A stretch of DNA of 35,381 nucleotides from Lachnospiraceae bacterium UBA1729 (GTDB taxonomy: Bacteria > Bacillota > Clostridia > Lachnospirales > Lachnospiraceae). Below, one piece after another: positions 1 through 8,140 of this stretch (within the stretch, counting starts at the first letter, position 1; the number at the start of each line of letters is the position of its first letter). The DNA lies in NCBI GenBank assembly GCA_002315945.1, contig DCIJ01000015.1, positions 3,975 through 39,355 on the forward strand, written 5' to 3'. The translations under genes were made by a program, and so were the position numbers. A model generated the notes under the pieces. It was not told where the DNA came from and did no database searches. It saw only the letters and a list, made by a program, of their open reading frames with translations.

Positions 1-131
1 AAATTAACAGTGTTAATCTTTTGGGTAATTATATGTGCGAATCAGGACGCACGGAAGAATTTATAAAATCGCTTACAAATGCAGAGCTTCAACGAAAATT
101 ATTTTTTGAATTTGGTATTTCTACAATATAG
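1..131 (+). CDS. C-terminal end of an unidentified protein (runs in from left edge)
   Basis: An open frame enters from the left edge and ends at a TAG at 129-131, giving about 42 residues, with the tail ELQRKLFFEFGIST near the end. It is followed after about 40 bases by a strong bidirectional hairpin, which fits the 3' end of a real gene that converges with the flagellar operon. I do not recognise the family from this tail. It could also be chance, since only 129 bases are seen. Confidence 0.45.
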   Translation, partial: INSVNLLGNYMCESGRTEEFIKSLTNAELQRKLFFEFGISTI

Positions 132-165
132 CAGATAGAATAAACAGGAAGTGATTGTGTAGATA

Positions 166-213
166 AAAATAAGACCAACCGATGCGTATCCATTCCCATC
201 AGTTGGTCTCTTA
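166..213. terminator. Bidirectional terminator between left-edge gene and flagellar operon
   Basis: The arm AGACCAAC (172-179) pairs with GTTGGTCT (202-209), extended by GATG/CATC towards the loop and AATA/TATT outward with a small bulge. T-rich or A-rich tracts flank both sides, so it can end the minus-strand flaG-fliD-fliS transcript just beyond the stop of the last gene, and also the plus-strand gene ending at 131. Confidence 0.8.
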
Positions 214-215
214 TT

Positions 216-695
216 TTATTTACTCTGATTAAATCTTTTGTCGGTCTGGGGATCTATCTTGCTCATCACCTTGTAGTAATCCGACGCAGCCTTCACACTA
301 CGCTTTACAGCAGCAGAGGCCTTCCTTTTGTTTGAAAATACTGTAGTAGCCAGATTCCTGTTTCTCTTCTCTCCAGCTTCAATCTGGGCTGATAGGGCTG
401 TTATTTCAGTAATCAGTTCCTTTAGCTTAAGGATTGCATCATGGTATTTATCCTTGTTATTGCTAAGTTCTTCCTTAACCCTGTCAAAGCTTGACTGAAA
501 ACCAATGTCCAGTCTTGTCAGCTCATCAATCAGACGCTGCTTCTGCTCTACGCATTTCATGAACGCACCTTCGTCATCATCTTCCTTCAGAGCCTTAGCC
601 TGCTTCGCATTGGCAGCCACGATATCCACCAGGATTCTTTTTTTCTTCTCCAGAGAATCCAGCATAATAGGCAACAAACTATCTGTCATAGACAT
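216..695 (-). CDS. Probable flagellar export chaperone (FliT/FlgN-like), last gene of fliD operon
   Basis: A 159-residue, highly charged protein that should be almost entirely alpha-helical, with long coiled-coil stretches (about residues 10-125) and a basic C-terminal part containing NKRKASAAVKR. It lies directly after fliS, 4 bases downstream. In Firmicutes flagellar operons this slot after fliD-fliS usually carries a FliT-type or FlgN-type chaperone that binds cap or junction proteins before export. There is no signal peptide or membrane segment. Two Met codons, 695 and 689, are possible starts. Neither has a good ribosome binding site, so translation probably depends on coupling to fliS. 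The function is inferred mainly from position and helical character. I see no diagnostic motif. Confidence 0.6.
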   Translation of the reverse strand: MSMTDSLLPIMLDSLEKKKRILVDIVAANAKQAKALKEDDDEGAFMKCVEQKQRLIDELTRLDIGFQSSFDRVKEELSNNKDKYHDAILKLKELITEITALSAQIEAGEKRNRNLATTVFSNKRKASAAVKRSVKAASDYYKVMSKIDPQTDKRFNQSK

Positions 696-699
696 AAGC

Positions 700-1092
700 T
701 TATACCACTGCAGTCTGCTTTGAACGAGAGGCTTCCATAACCTGTTTCCAGGTATCTCTCATACCACGCAGATGCTCTAATACTTCTTCTAATATAGCCT
801 TGTCCTTAGTCATGTTAGCTTCATGGAGCCTTACGATCAGGTACTTATAGACCTTGTCAAAATCCTCTGCTACAGGATATTTGTGATCCAGTGTAATCTG
901 GAATTCCTCGATGATTCTCTCAACCTTGCGGATATTATTGTGTGCTTTTTCAATATCCTTGGATTCTATTCCCATGATAGCAATATTGCAAAACTTGATT
1001 GCTCCTTCATACAGCATCAAAGTTAACTCAGCTGGTGAAGCTGTCAGAATTTTATTCCTCTGATACTGCGCGTATGCGTTAGGTAATGCCAT
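700..1092 (-). CDS. fliS: Flagellar export chaperone FliS
   Basis: A 130-residue FliS. The N-terminal block MALPNAYAQYQ followed by LTASPAELTLMLYEGAIKF is the family signature. FliS binds the C-terminal helix of flagellin in the cytoplasm, stops it polymerising early and hands it to the FlhA export gate. The rest is the expected four-helix bundle. I chose ATG 1092 because AGGAGG (1101-1106) lies 8 bases upstream. A longer in-frame start at 1128 would add 12 residues unlike FliS and overlap fliD. Fourth-from-top gene of the flaG-fliD-fliS unit, overlapping neither neighbour. Confidence 0.96.
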   Translation of the reverse strand: MALPNAYAQYQRNKILTASPAELTLMLYEGAIKFCNIAIMGIESKDIEKAHNNIRKVERIIEEFQITLDHKYPVAEDFDKVYKYLIVRLHEANMTKDKAILEEVLEHLRGMRDTWKQVMEASRSKQTAVV

Positions 1093-1111
1093 ATTATTAT
1101 CCTCCTTTTTC

Positions 1112-3085
1112 CTAGCCCAATATTCCACTCAGTGCACTCTGCTGACTGTTCAGGTTGGCCATGGCTTTTTCCATTGCTGTAAACTGACTATAGTAACGAT
1201 CTTCCAGTTTTGAAATATAGTCTTCCTGTTCCTTTATTTTTGTATCATAATCTGAGAGGTCTGTCTTCATAGCCTTGTCATCATAGACACTGTACTTACT
1301 TCTGTAGTCAGTACGGGACATTATCTTGTCCAGGTCTTTATACAGATTGCTGGTAAGCTGTGAGAAAAATTCTGTTACCAGATCGGGATTTGTAGATATC
1401 ATAGTCTTTAGCTTATCAGTATTGCTGGAGGTGTTTTCATCATCCTCATCACCATCTATATGGTAAGCGCCTCTTTCATTATCAGCTGCCGTGAAATAAT
1501 TGAGAGTCTCAATACCAAAGTTTGCAAGAGAATAACTCTTTCCATCTATTGTAATACTTGCCATCATATCAGTCTTGAAGCAGTTGATTACTGTACTGAG
1601 ACTGTCATCTCTCCTAAGAAGGGCATCCTTGATTTTAGTTTCCCACTTCTCAACCTCTTCATCACTCATGGCGTCTTTTTCATCGTCTGTCAGAGGTTCA
1701 TATCCCTTTGCCTTGTCAGCATTATATTTTGAATCCATTTCATTGATCAGAGTATTGTACTCCTTGAAGAAATTCTTGATCATGTCATAGATTCCATCTA
1801 CATCATCCTGTGTATTAAGGAATGTCTCTACATAGGTGCCGTCATCCTTCTTCTCGCTTTCAGACTGAACATTTATTGTTAGTCCGTTTACTGTGACAGC
1901 ATTAGTTGATGATGAATATTCAACACCATTTAACAGGATTTTTGCATTCTGACCATCTATTTTTTTCGCTGCTCGCGATGTTGCCAGATTTGTGAAGTTG
2001 TCAACCGACTTCTTTGCATTGTTTACTTCTTCAAAGGCTTTATCTTCGGCTACTGCCGCAATATCCATCGAAGGAGTAACTGCATCAATTGCTGCATCAT
2101 CTACTTTGCCGGTTGCAAGTGCATTTGTTTTAACTGTGCTAATCAAATCAGCTACTTCTGTGGGAATTTCAGCACCGTAATACTGCTCTAATGCCTTGGC
2201 ATCTCCCAAATAGGAGTTTAGCACCTCTACTGAATAATCCTCACTTGTAGGATCTGTGAAGTTATCATTAAAATCCTTCAGACGTGCAACTATCTCATCT
2301 ACTTTATCCAGTGCTAATTCCTTGGCATAAGCCTGGAATCCTGCACTTGCTCTGGTAGTTGCTTCATCAGTATCATACAGAGCAGCTTTTTCATTGGAGG
2401 CAGATGTCATTCCTGCGATGTTTTCACTGCTTATCAGTCCAAGTCCGGCCAGAGCCAGTTCTGAATTGGCATTTTTTGCTTCAAAAGAAAATTCTCCATC
2501 CGAACCCGAATTCTGAGCTGAAACAAATATACGCTGATTTGTTTCATCAAAATTAGCATTCACTCCGCACTCCTGAAGCTTGCTAATCACATCCTTAACT
2601 GTTGATTCCCCATTTAGCGTAATGGTTGTGGTCTTTCCACCTGATGTAAAGTCATACTCGACCTCGCTATCTTTAGCTACCAGTCCGCCTGTGAGTTCAT
2701 TTAATGTAGTTGTCTCTTTTACAGAGCCATCATTAGACAGTTTTCCGCCAGTCATATATGCAGACTTTGCCAACTGTTTTACAGCCAGGGTCTGGGTTCC
2801 ATTTACCGCCTTGTCAGAAGATACTACGCTAGCTATCTTGGAGTCATCTATTGTGGTTTTCTTTTTCTTATAGCTGCCGGTAAAGCGCAGAGTATCCAGT
2901 GTTTTATTGTAAAAAGTCTTAATCTTGGAGTTCATTTCTGTCCAGATTTCCTGTTTCCAGGTCAACTTGGTCTTTGCCTTTTCAAGACTTTCCTTTTTTG
3001 TACTCTGTACCTTAACTAATTCCTGGATAATACTCTCTGTATCAAGTCCCGAATTAAGACCGGTCATTCTGATTGGTGAAGACAT
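1112..3085 (-). CDS. fliD: Flagellar filament cap protein FliD
   Basis: A 657-residue hook-associated protein 2 (FliD), which caps the growing filament and helps flagellin fold at the tip. The N-terminal D0/D1 segment (about residues 5-110) starts IRMTGLNSGLDTESIIQELV, the family signature, and contains VNGTQTLAVKQLAKS. The C-terminal D0/D1 coiled coil ends with YYSQFTAMEKAMANLNSQQS. The protein is longer than the roughly 470 residues of enteric FliD. The extra length is in the middle (about 190-470), which is acidic, alanine rich and normally the surface-exposed variable part. The start has an AGAGGT site upstream. It begins 4 bases after flaG stops, so the two are probably co-translated. 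Confidence 0.96.
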   Translation of the reverse strand: MSSPIRMTGLNSGLDTESIIQELVKVQSTKKESLEKAKTKLTWKQEIWTEMNSKIKTFYNKTLDTLRFTGSYKKKKTTIDDSKIASVVSSDKAVNGTQTLAVKQLAKSAYMTGGKLSNDGSVKETTTLNELTGGLVAKDSEVEYDFTSGGKTTTITLNGESTVKDVISKLQECGVNANFDETNQRIFVSAQNSGSDGEFSFEAKNANSELALAGLGLISSENIAGMTSASNEKAALYDTDEATTRASAGFQAYAKELALDKVDEIVARLKDFNDNFTDPTSEDYSVEVLNSYLGDAKALEQYYGAEIPTEVADLISTVKTNALATGKVDDAAIDAVTPSMDIAAVAEDKAFEEVNNAKKSVDNFTNLATSRAAKKIDGQNAKILLNGVEYSSSTNAVTVNGLTINVQSESEKKDDGTYVETFLNTQDDVDGIYDMIKNFFKEYNTLINEMDSKYNADKAKGYEPLTDDEKDAMSDEEVEKWETKIKDALLRRDDSLSTVINCFKTDMMASITIDGKSYSLANFGIETLNYFTAADNERGAYHIDGDEDDENTSSNTDKLKTMISTNPDLVTEFFSQLTSNLYKDLDKIMSRTDYRSKYSVYDDKAMKTDLSDYDTKIKEQEDYISKLEDRYYSQFTAMEKAMANLNSQQSALSGILG

Positions 3086-3089
3086 AGCA

Positions 3090-3542
3090 TTACCTCTTCT
3101 CGTCTACCAGTATTCCCGCCTGCTCCCATACTCTTGCAATCATGTCCAGAGTCTCATCAGGTGGAAATTCCTTAATTATCTTCTTGGTATCCTTATCCAC
3201 TATCTTGATAGTGATTCTATTTGTCTTATCATGAATGCCAAATACTGCTTCAGCATTCTCCATCTTCTTATTGAACTGCTCGATGGCCTTCTTAATATTT
3301 TCCTGACTGGCAGAAGTCTGGGCATTACTTCCAGTTTCCCCACCATTACTGTCAGAGCCATCCTCTTTGGATCCCACATCCTTGATTACCATGGTATGCG
3401 GATCAATCTGGTTTTCTTTTCCAATTGCAACATCCGTGTTAACAACTGTAGCTTCTTTTTCTGGAGCAGTATTTTCAACCACTCTTGTAGGAGCAGCCTG
3501 AGCTGTATAGGTCATAGCACTGCTGATTGGTTCAATATTCAT
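3090..3542 (-). CDS. flaG: FlaG family flagellar protein
   Basis: A 150-residue protein. The C-terminal part (about residues 78-150) is the FlaG domain: an amphipathic helix with NIKKAIEQFNKKM, then a two-strand unit with RITIKIVDKDTKKIIKEFPP and the ending ETLDMIARVWEQAGILVDEK. The N-terminal 75 residues are Ser/Gly/Asn/Glu rich and probably disordered. FlaG affects filament length and in many bacteria is linked to fliD, as here. GGAGGT at 3551-3556 is correctly spaced for ATG 3542. It is the first gene behind a sigma-D promoter at 3592-3618. Confidence 0.93.
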   Translation of the reverse strand: MNIEPISSAMTYTAQAAPTRVVENTAPEKEATVVNTDVAIGKENQIDPHTMVIKDVGSKEDGSDSNGGETGSNAQTSASQENIKKAIEQFNKKMENAEAVFGIHDKTNRITIKIVDKDTKKIIKEFPPDETLDMIARVWEQAGILVDEKR

Positions 3543-3591
3543 AACAACTTCACCTCCGTGTGAGAATCATTAAAATTTCCGTCTATTTTTA

Positions 3592-3618
3592 TTATCGGAA
3601 TAAAAAAAGAAAAGTTTA
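3592..3618 (-). promoter_or_regulatory. Sigma-D (FliA-type) promoter of flaG-fliD-fliS
   Basis: Read on the minus strand: TAAA, 15 bases, then TCCGATAA, which fits the flagellar sigma factor consensus TAAA-N15-GCCGATAW except for T in the first position of the second box. It ends 50 bases before the flaG start. The TAAA box is inside the 3' arm of the csrA terminator stem, so the promoter and the terminator of the upstream operon overlap physically. Confidence 0.85.
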
Positions 3619-3637
3619 CAGCTAAGTAAACTTTTCT
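3602..3637 (-). terminator. Rho-independent terminator after csrA
   Basis: A perfect 12-bp stem, AGAAAAGTTTAC on both arms (3626-3637 with 3608-3619) and a 6-base loop, followed on the minus strand by seven T residues. It lies 16 bases beyond the csrA stop and separates the flgM-to-csrA operon from the flaG operon. Confidence 0.92.
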
Positions 3638-3652
3638 CACATAATATTTCAA

Positions 3653-3871
3653 CTATTTTAATAGTCCCTTAAGGGCATCCATTCCTTCTGTATCAGTTGC
3701 AGCCTTGTTAGCATTTTCAATCTGATCATATACTTCTTTTCTATAGATTGGCACACTCTTTGGGGCATTGATTCCAACCTTAACCTGATCACCCTTCACC
3801 TCGAGAATAGTCACCTCGATATTGTTATTGAGTACTAATGACTCACCCTTTTTTCTTGATAAAGCAAGCAT
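3653..3871 (-). CDS. csrA: Translational regulator CsrA
   Basis: A 72-residue CsrA, an RNA-binding dimer that in Firmicutes blocks flagellin translation until FliW takes it away. It opens MLALSRKKGESLVL and contains VKVGINAPKSVPIYRKEVY, both diagnostic. I chose ATG 3871 rather than the GTG at 3880 because MLxLSRKxGE is the usual N-terminus and an AGGTG site precedes it. The ATG is one base past the fliW TAG, so the pair is translationally coupled. The C-terminal tail of about 20 residues is longer than in enteric CsrA and acidic/helical. Confidence 0.97.
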   Translation of the reverse strand: MLALSRKKGESLVLNNNIEVTILEVKGDQVKVGINAPKSVPIYRKEVYDQIENANKAATDTEGMDALKGLLK

Positions 3872-3872
3872 A

Positions 3873-4331
3873 CTATTCACCTGCCTTTCTATTCTTTAAC
3901 AGCTCAAATATGGGATATTTTACAGGATATTCATCGCCGTCCAGAATCACCTGCATTCCCTTTTTGGTCTCTGCATTAATGACAAATGGTGCCTTTAGAT
4001 TTACTGACATCTTTTCCACTTCCTTAGGAACTGTAAGTGTAATGAGTACCAGCATTGCTTCATCGTCCAGTCCACCTATTTCTTCAAACAGCTCATCCTC
4101 AATATTTGGATTATAATCCTCCTTAACTAACAGAGGATTCATTACCGGCATTGCAAAGGCCGGCTCATCCATGGACTGAAGCCACTTGATTGATGAATCA
4201 CTGCCTTCTTCTTCGTCATGAATCAGAGCAAATTTGTTCAGTTCAGGAAATCCTACTATTCCCTGGGGAAAAGTAATCAGCTTGTCATCATCAATATCAA
4301 TTAATCCAAAGTTTTTTGTATTAACCTGCAT
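3873..4331 (-). CDS. fliW: Flagellar assembly factor FliW
   Basis: A 152-residue FliW, with the signature FPQGIVGFPELNKFALI in the first third and LNLKAP-like VNLKAPFVINAETKKG towards the end. FliW is held by cytoplasmic flagellin. When flagellin is exported, FliW is freed and binds CsrA, lifting CsrA repression of flagellin mRNA. A good AAGGAGAT site precedes ATG 4331. It sits between flgL and csrA in the same transcript, the usual Firmicutes order. Confidence 0.97.
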   Translation of the reverse strand: MQVNTKNFGLIDIDDDKLITFPQGIVGFPELNKFALIHDEEEGSDSSIKWLQSMDEPAFAMPVMNPLLVKEDYNPNIEDELFEEIGGLDDEAMLVLITLTVPKEVEKMSVNLKAPFVINAETKKGMQVILDGDEYPVKYPIFELLKNRKAGE

Positions 4332-4386
4332 AACCTTATATCTCCTTTATGGCAAAATCCACTTTGTAAATATAGCAAATAATTGA

Positions 4387-6060
4387 TTAAATATAGTTCA
4401 TGAGAGTAGTCTGGGCAATCTTACCTGAAGCCATCAAAGATGCATCATATGCTAACTTTGCACTGGCGAAATCAATAGCTGCCTGAGTTACATCCACCTG
4501 CTCATTATCCTTAACCAGGTCTGTAAAATTACTCTTTTGTGAGGTAAGTCTGTTCTTAACCAGCTCTACTCTTGCAGACCTGGTACCTGCTTCTGTAATT
4601 GCACGGTTTGTCTTGTCATAATATTCCTTTAATGTGGTCATAGCCTCACTAAAGGCACTCTGAAGTTTCTTCTTTTCCATATCAAGACTCTTTTTTAAAG
4701 CTTCATATGTCTCGGTAAGTGCCTCATCAGCACCATCTACTGCCAACAGCTCAAACTCCTGAGTCTTGCTTTCAATCTTTGATACATCATTTATTATATT
4801 TGTCAGGGAATCAATCACTCTGCCTACACCCAGATCAAATACCTCATCAGCTGTTGTATTTACCCTGATTGACTGGTTATTTCCCACATCGTACTCAATG
4901 GCATTATCCATAACCGTTCCGCTAAGAAGCTCTCTGTTATGATTAATAGCTTCAAGTGTTCCAACATTCTCAACACAATGGAAATAGTGAACTGGATTCA
5001 CATCCCCTTTCGACCATGTTGACTTATAGTATTCGATATCCAGTCTTCCCTCATCAGTTGGAGAAGTTGCTGTATCATCTCTGGTCTTGCTGAGTTTTTC
5101 ATACAGGCCCTCGCCAATTAGCAATTCACCTGTTTCATAGATATATATTGCCTTATCATAGTACTTGCCATCATCCGGATTTGCCGGATCAGGTGGGTCC
5201 GCAGGCTTTCTTCCATATGTGGCCATCAGCTCATAGGGATCTGGATTGCTATGCAGCGATACCATTTCAATCCCGTCATCTGTATCTAATACAGTAGGCG
5301 TAGAATCTATTGACCCATCAGGCTGTACCTGATAGTACTTTAGCTTTATTGGTGGTATGTCAGCCCCTGCTACCGTCTTGGCTGTTGTATCCAGATTATC
5401 ATAGCTTAATTTGATTCTGTGGAGATTGTATTCATACACATCCTCCGAATTGACATTACGCTGAACGGTAGGGTCAGCAGGATCTGTATACATGGTTGAA
5501 TAATTACCTTCTGTTGCATCAAACAGTCTTGCACTATGGACATAGGTAAGTGTCTCAATACTATTTTTGCTTGCAGACTCTGAGATTAAAAACTTGGTGT
5601 CGCTATCCTCCTGGAATGTAAGGGGAGTTGCTGTTCTATAGCCTGAGAACAGCTGCCTTCCGGCATAGTCTGCATCCCCGGTTGCATAGAATTCATCTCT
5701 CATGGCAGTCAGCTGCTTAAGGATTGCTTCTCTGTTAGCAGTCTGCAGCGAATCCTGGGTACCCTTTTCACACTCAGTAATCATCTTTTCAAGGATATCT
5801 CCTGCTGTCTCAATAGTATCCTCTGTGGTCTGAATCCAGCAGTCAGCGTCCTCCACATTTTTATCCAGATACTGTTCGATATCAGACAGACCGCTTCTTA
5901 GTCTGAGTGCTCTGATGGCTATTACAGGATCATCAGAGGGCCTGTTAATCTTTTTTCCAGTATTAATCTGGTTATTCAATTTATCCTGCAAATTCTTATT
6001 ATTGTTAATATTTGTCAGGGCATTATTGGTCATTATTTTGTTAGTTATTCGCATACTCAT
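4387..6060 (-). CDS. flgL: Hook-filament junction protein FlgL, enlarged
   Basis: A 557-residue FlgL (HAP3). The N-terminal block MRITNKIMTNNALTNINNN with LNNQINTGKKINRPSDDP is shared with flagellins and FlgL, and the C-terminal helix has QVDVTQAAIDFASAKLAYDASL. Typical FlgL is about 300 residues. The extra 250 or so are in the middle (about 135-400), including a Pro/Asp-rich stretch near residues 278-290, so the exposed D2/D3 part is large. AGGTAGGT at about 6068-6076 favours ATG 6060, though Met3 at 6054 is the more usual N-terminus. Fifty-three bases separate it from the second flgK. Confidence 0.93.
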   Translation of the reverse strand: MSMRITNKIMTNNALTNINNNKNLQDKLNNQINTGKKINRPSDDPVIAIRALRLRSGLSDIEQYLDKNVEDADCWIQTTEDTIETAGDILEKMITECEKGTQDSLQTANREAILKQLTAMRDEFYATGDADYAGRQLFSGYRTATPLTFQEDSDTKFLISESASKNSIETLTYVHSARLFDATEGNYSTMYTDPADPTVQRNVNSEDVYEYNLHRIKLSYDNLDTTAKTVAGADIPPIKLKYYQVQPDGSIDSTPTVLDTDDGIEMVSLHSNPDPYELMATYGRKPADPPDPANPDDGKYYDKAIYIYETGELLIGEGLYEKLSKTRDDTATSPTDEGRLDIEYYKSTWSKGDVNPVHYFHCVENVGTLEAINHNRELLSGTVMDNAIEYDVGNNQSIRVNTTADEVFDLGVGRVIDSLTNIINDVSKIESKTQEFELLAVDGADEALTETYEALKKSLDMEKKKLQSAFSEAMTTLKEYYDKTNRAITEAGTRSARVELVKNRLTSQKSNFTDLVKDNEQVDVTQAAIDFASAKLAYDASLMASGKIAQTTLMNYI

Positions 6061-6113
6061 AATTCATACCTACCTTTGGGCAAATACTTTTACTCTCTCA
6101 ATCCAGAAGCCTG

Positions 6114-8117
6114 TTATACTCCAGTCTCGTTTATCAACTTATCATATACTTCGGTCAAAATCTGAATCATTTTAGAGGAAAGATTATATGCATTCTGAAA
6201 TTTTACTAAATTCAGGGCTTCCTCATCCTCATCTACGCCAGAGATTGATAGCCTCTGATTACTTATTGTCTTGCCAATATTCGTGTAAATATTAGAAAAA
6301 TTATTAGCCTGATCCGCATTCAGAGAGATATCTGACAGAATACACTGTAAAAATTCGCCGGCAGTTGCCCCTCTAAAGCTCATAACATCCAAATTATCTC
6401 TTAATTCCATTAGAGACTGTGCAATGTCCTGTTTGCTTTCCTCATCTGTATTCTGAGTATGATCTGCTAACAGATTACTATCCTTGAGCATAGCGCCATT
6501 TACAGATACATTTCCTGCAGTCATTCGGAAATAGGAATTACTTTCAGAGGTAATCTTGTAGCTCATCCCTGAATCCTTTAGCAGGACTCTCTTGCCATTA
6601 GTGTACTTATACGCCCCAGTGTCTGATGTATAGTAGTCATCAACAAAATTCCACTGGTTATAATTTGGGTCTACACTGCTTGGAGCCTCATTCGCTGTGA
6701 ATAGTATCTCGCCAATCTGTCCATAGTTATTTACAGACTTTTCCTGGGTAACCAGGTCATTATTTTTCTGCGCATAGAGCCTGAGCCACTCATTCATCTG
6801 CTCCATGTAATAGGGTACGCCCTGATACTCGACCTTGCTTCCTATTCCGGCTTCCTTTCCCACCAGATTCAGTAGCGACTGAGCATCATTATCATTACTC
6901 AGGATAAATGTATATGTATGCTTTCCAGTGTCTTCATCGTACTCCAGCTCCCAGTTTTCATAGGTGAGTCTGGCTCCCCCAATGGTTATCTGTCCACCAC
7001 TATCAGGAAGTGTGGATTTATTTAAGTCCTTCATATAATCGTATTCAGCAGGAATTTTTACATAGGTATACTTTATCTCCTCGCCAAAACGGTTAGTATC
7101 ATTTTGTCCATCTCCATCAGTATCATAGACTGTCTTGCCTGCAATATTTACAGTACCATGGAAATATTCGCCATTATTACCATCACGGATTTCAATTAGT
7201 CCCTGCAGCTTTCCGCCTATTTCCTTGCTCTGCAGACTAAAGTTCGAACCATTAGACCATCTCAGGTCATACAAGCCCTCTGCATCTGACTGATTTACTT
7301 TCTCATCCAAGCTTCTGGCTGTTGCAATAATAGTGTTAAAGACAGTGTCATCTACCAGTGTCTGACCCCCTGCAATCTTGACAATATATCTGGTAGCACC
7401 AGTATCAAGCGTAGGATTGTTGTTGTCCACAAGCTTTTGCTCTTCACATTCAACACTTACTATTTCAGACAAATCGTCTATCAGCTTGGCTCTCTCGTCT
7501 CTCAATGAATTGGCATTACTTCCACCCATTTCAATTACATTAATCTGCTTATTTAAAGTAGCTATCTTCTGAGACAGGGAATTAATCTGATCTACCTGAA
7601 CCTTAATTTCCGCATTTACATCCTTCTGAACTGCCTGAAGATTCTGATACATTGAATTGAAATATGTCGTCAGATCGCTTACAGAACCCAGATACTGAAT
7701 TCTTGCAGAAGAGTCACCTGTCTGCTTAATCATCTCCTGTAGTGAGTTATACAGCTTGGAAAAAATAGTACTAAAGCCTTCCTGATTCTGTTCAGGATCA
7801 TCCAGAAAGTAATTTTCAATCTGCTTCATGTAGTATTCTTTTGTCTCATAGCTTCCCAGTCTGGTCTGGTTATTCCAATAGCGATTGTCATAGAATTCGT
7901 CTCTGTATCTTTCGACGCTCAGCACCTCTACACCAGCACCTACGCAGCCAAAGGATGTGAAAAATCTCATAGCCTCACTTGCCTGCTGTACGGTGTGCTG
8001 TCTGCTATAGCCTTCTGTCTCCACATTAGAGATATTGTTGGCCGTTGTATTGAGGGAAGCATTGCTTGCTGACAATCCCAAATATGCTGTATTTAATCCT
8101 AAAAATGTAGATGGCAT
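6114..8117 (-). CDS. flgK: Second FlgK-type hook-filament junction protein
   Basis: A 667-residue HAP1-like protein. The N-terminal D0/D1 region contains NTTANNISNVETEGYSRQ, the rod-hook-HAP signature, and a long coiled coil at about 145-235. The C-terminal end EDEEALNLVKFQNAYNLSSK is the FlgK/FlgE C-terminal motif. It is complete at both ends, so it is not a broken copy. It lies 23 bases behind another flgK (8141-9907) and differs strongly from it in the middle, where it carries about 80 extra residues including YDTDGDGQNDTNRFG, a DxDxDG calcium-loop-like motif. It could form a separate ring at the junction or replace the first copy in some filaments. The role is inferred. Confidence 0.88.
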   Translation of the reverse strand: MPSTFLGLNTAYLGLSASNASLNTTANNISNVETEGYSRQHTVQQASEAMRFFTSFGCVGAGVEVLSVERYRDEFYDNRYWNNQTRLGSYETKEYYMKQIENYFLDDPEQNQEGFSTIFSKLYNSLQEMIKQTGDSSARIQYLGSVSDLTTYFNSMYQNLQAVQKDVNAEIKVQVDQINSLSQKIATLNKQINVIEMGGSNANSLRDERAKLIDDLSEIVSVECEEQKLVDNNNPTLDTGATRYIVKIAGGQTLVDDTVFNTIIATARSLDEKVNQSDAEGLYDLRWSNGSNFSLQSKEIGGKLQGLIEIRDGNNGEYFHGTVNIAGKTVYDTDGDGQNDTNRFGEEIKYTYVKIPAEYDYMKDLNKSTLPDSGGQITIGGARLTYENWELEYDEDTGKHTYTFILSNDNDAQSLLNLVGKEAGIGSKVEYQGVPYYMEQMNEWLRLYAQKNNDLVTQEKSVNNYGQIGEILFTANEAPSSVDPNYNQWNFVDDYYTSDTGAYKYTNGKRVLLKDSGMSYKITSESNSYFRMTAGNVSVNGAMLKDSNLLADHTQNTDEESKQDIAQSLMELRDNLDVMSFRGATAGEFLQCILSDISLNADQANNFSNIYTNIGKTISNQRLSISGVDEDEEALNLVKFQNAYNLSSKMIQILTEVYDKLINETGV

Positions 8118-8140
8118 ATAATTTCCTTCCAGTTAAATCC

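Noticed and set aside
2925..3563. Long plus-strand open frame of 212 codons across fliD and flaG
   Set aside because: It lies entirely antisense to two certain flagellar genes, and its composition and lack of ribosome binding site fit a shadow frame.
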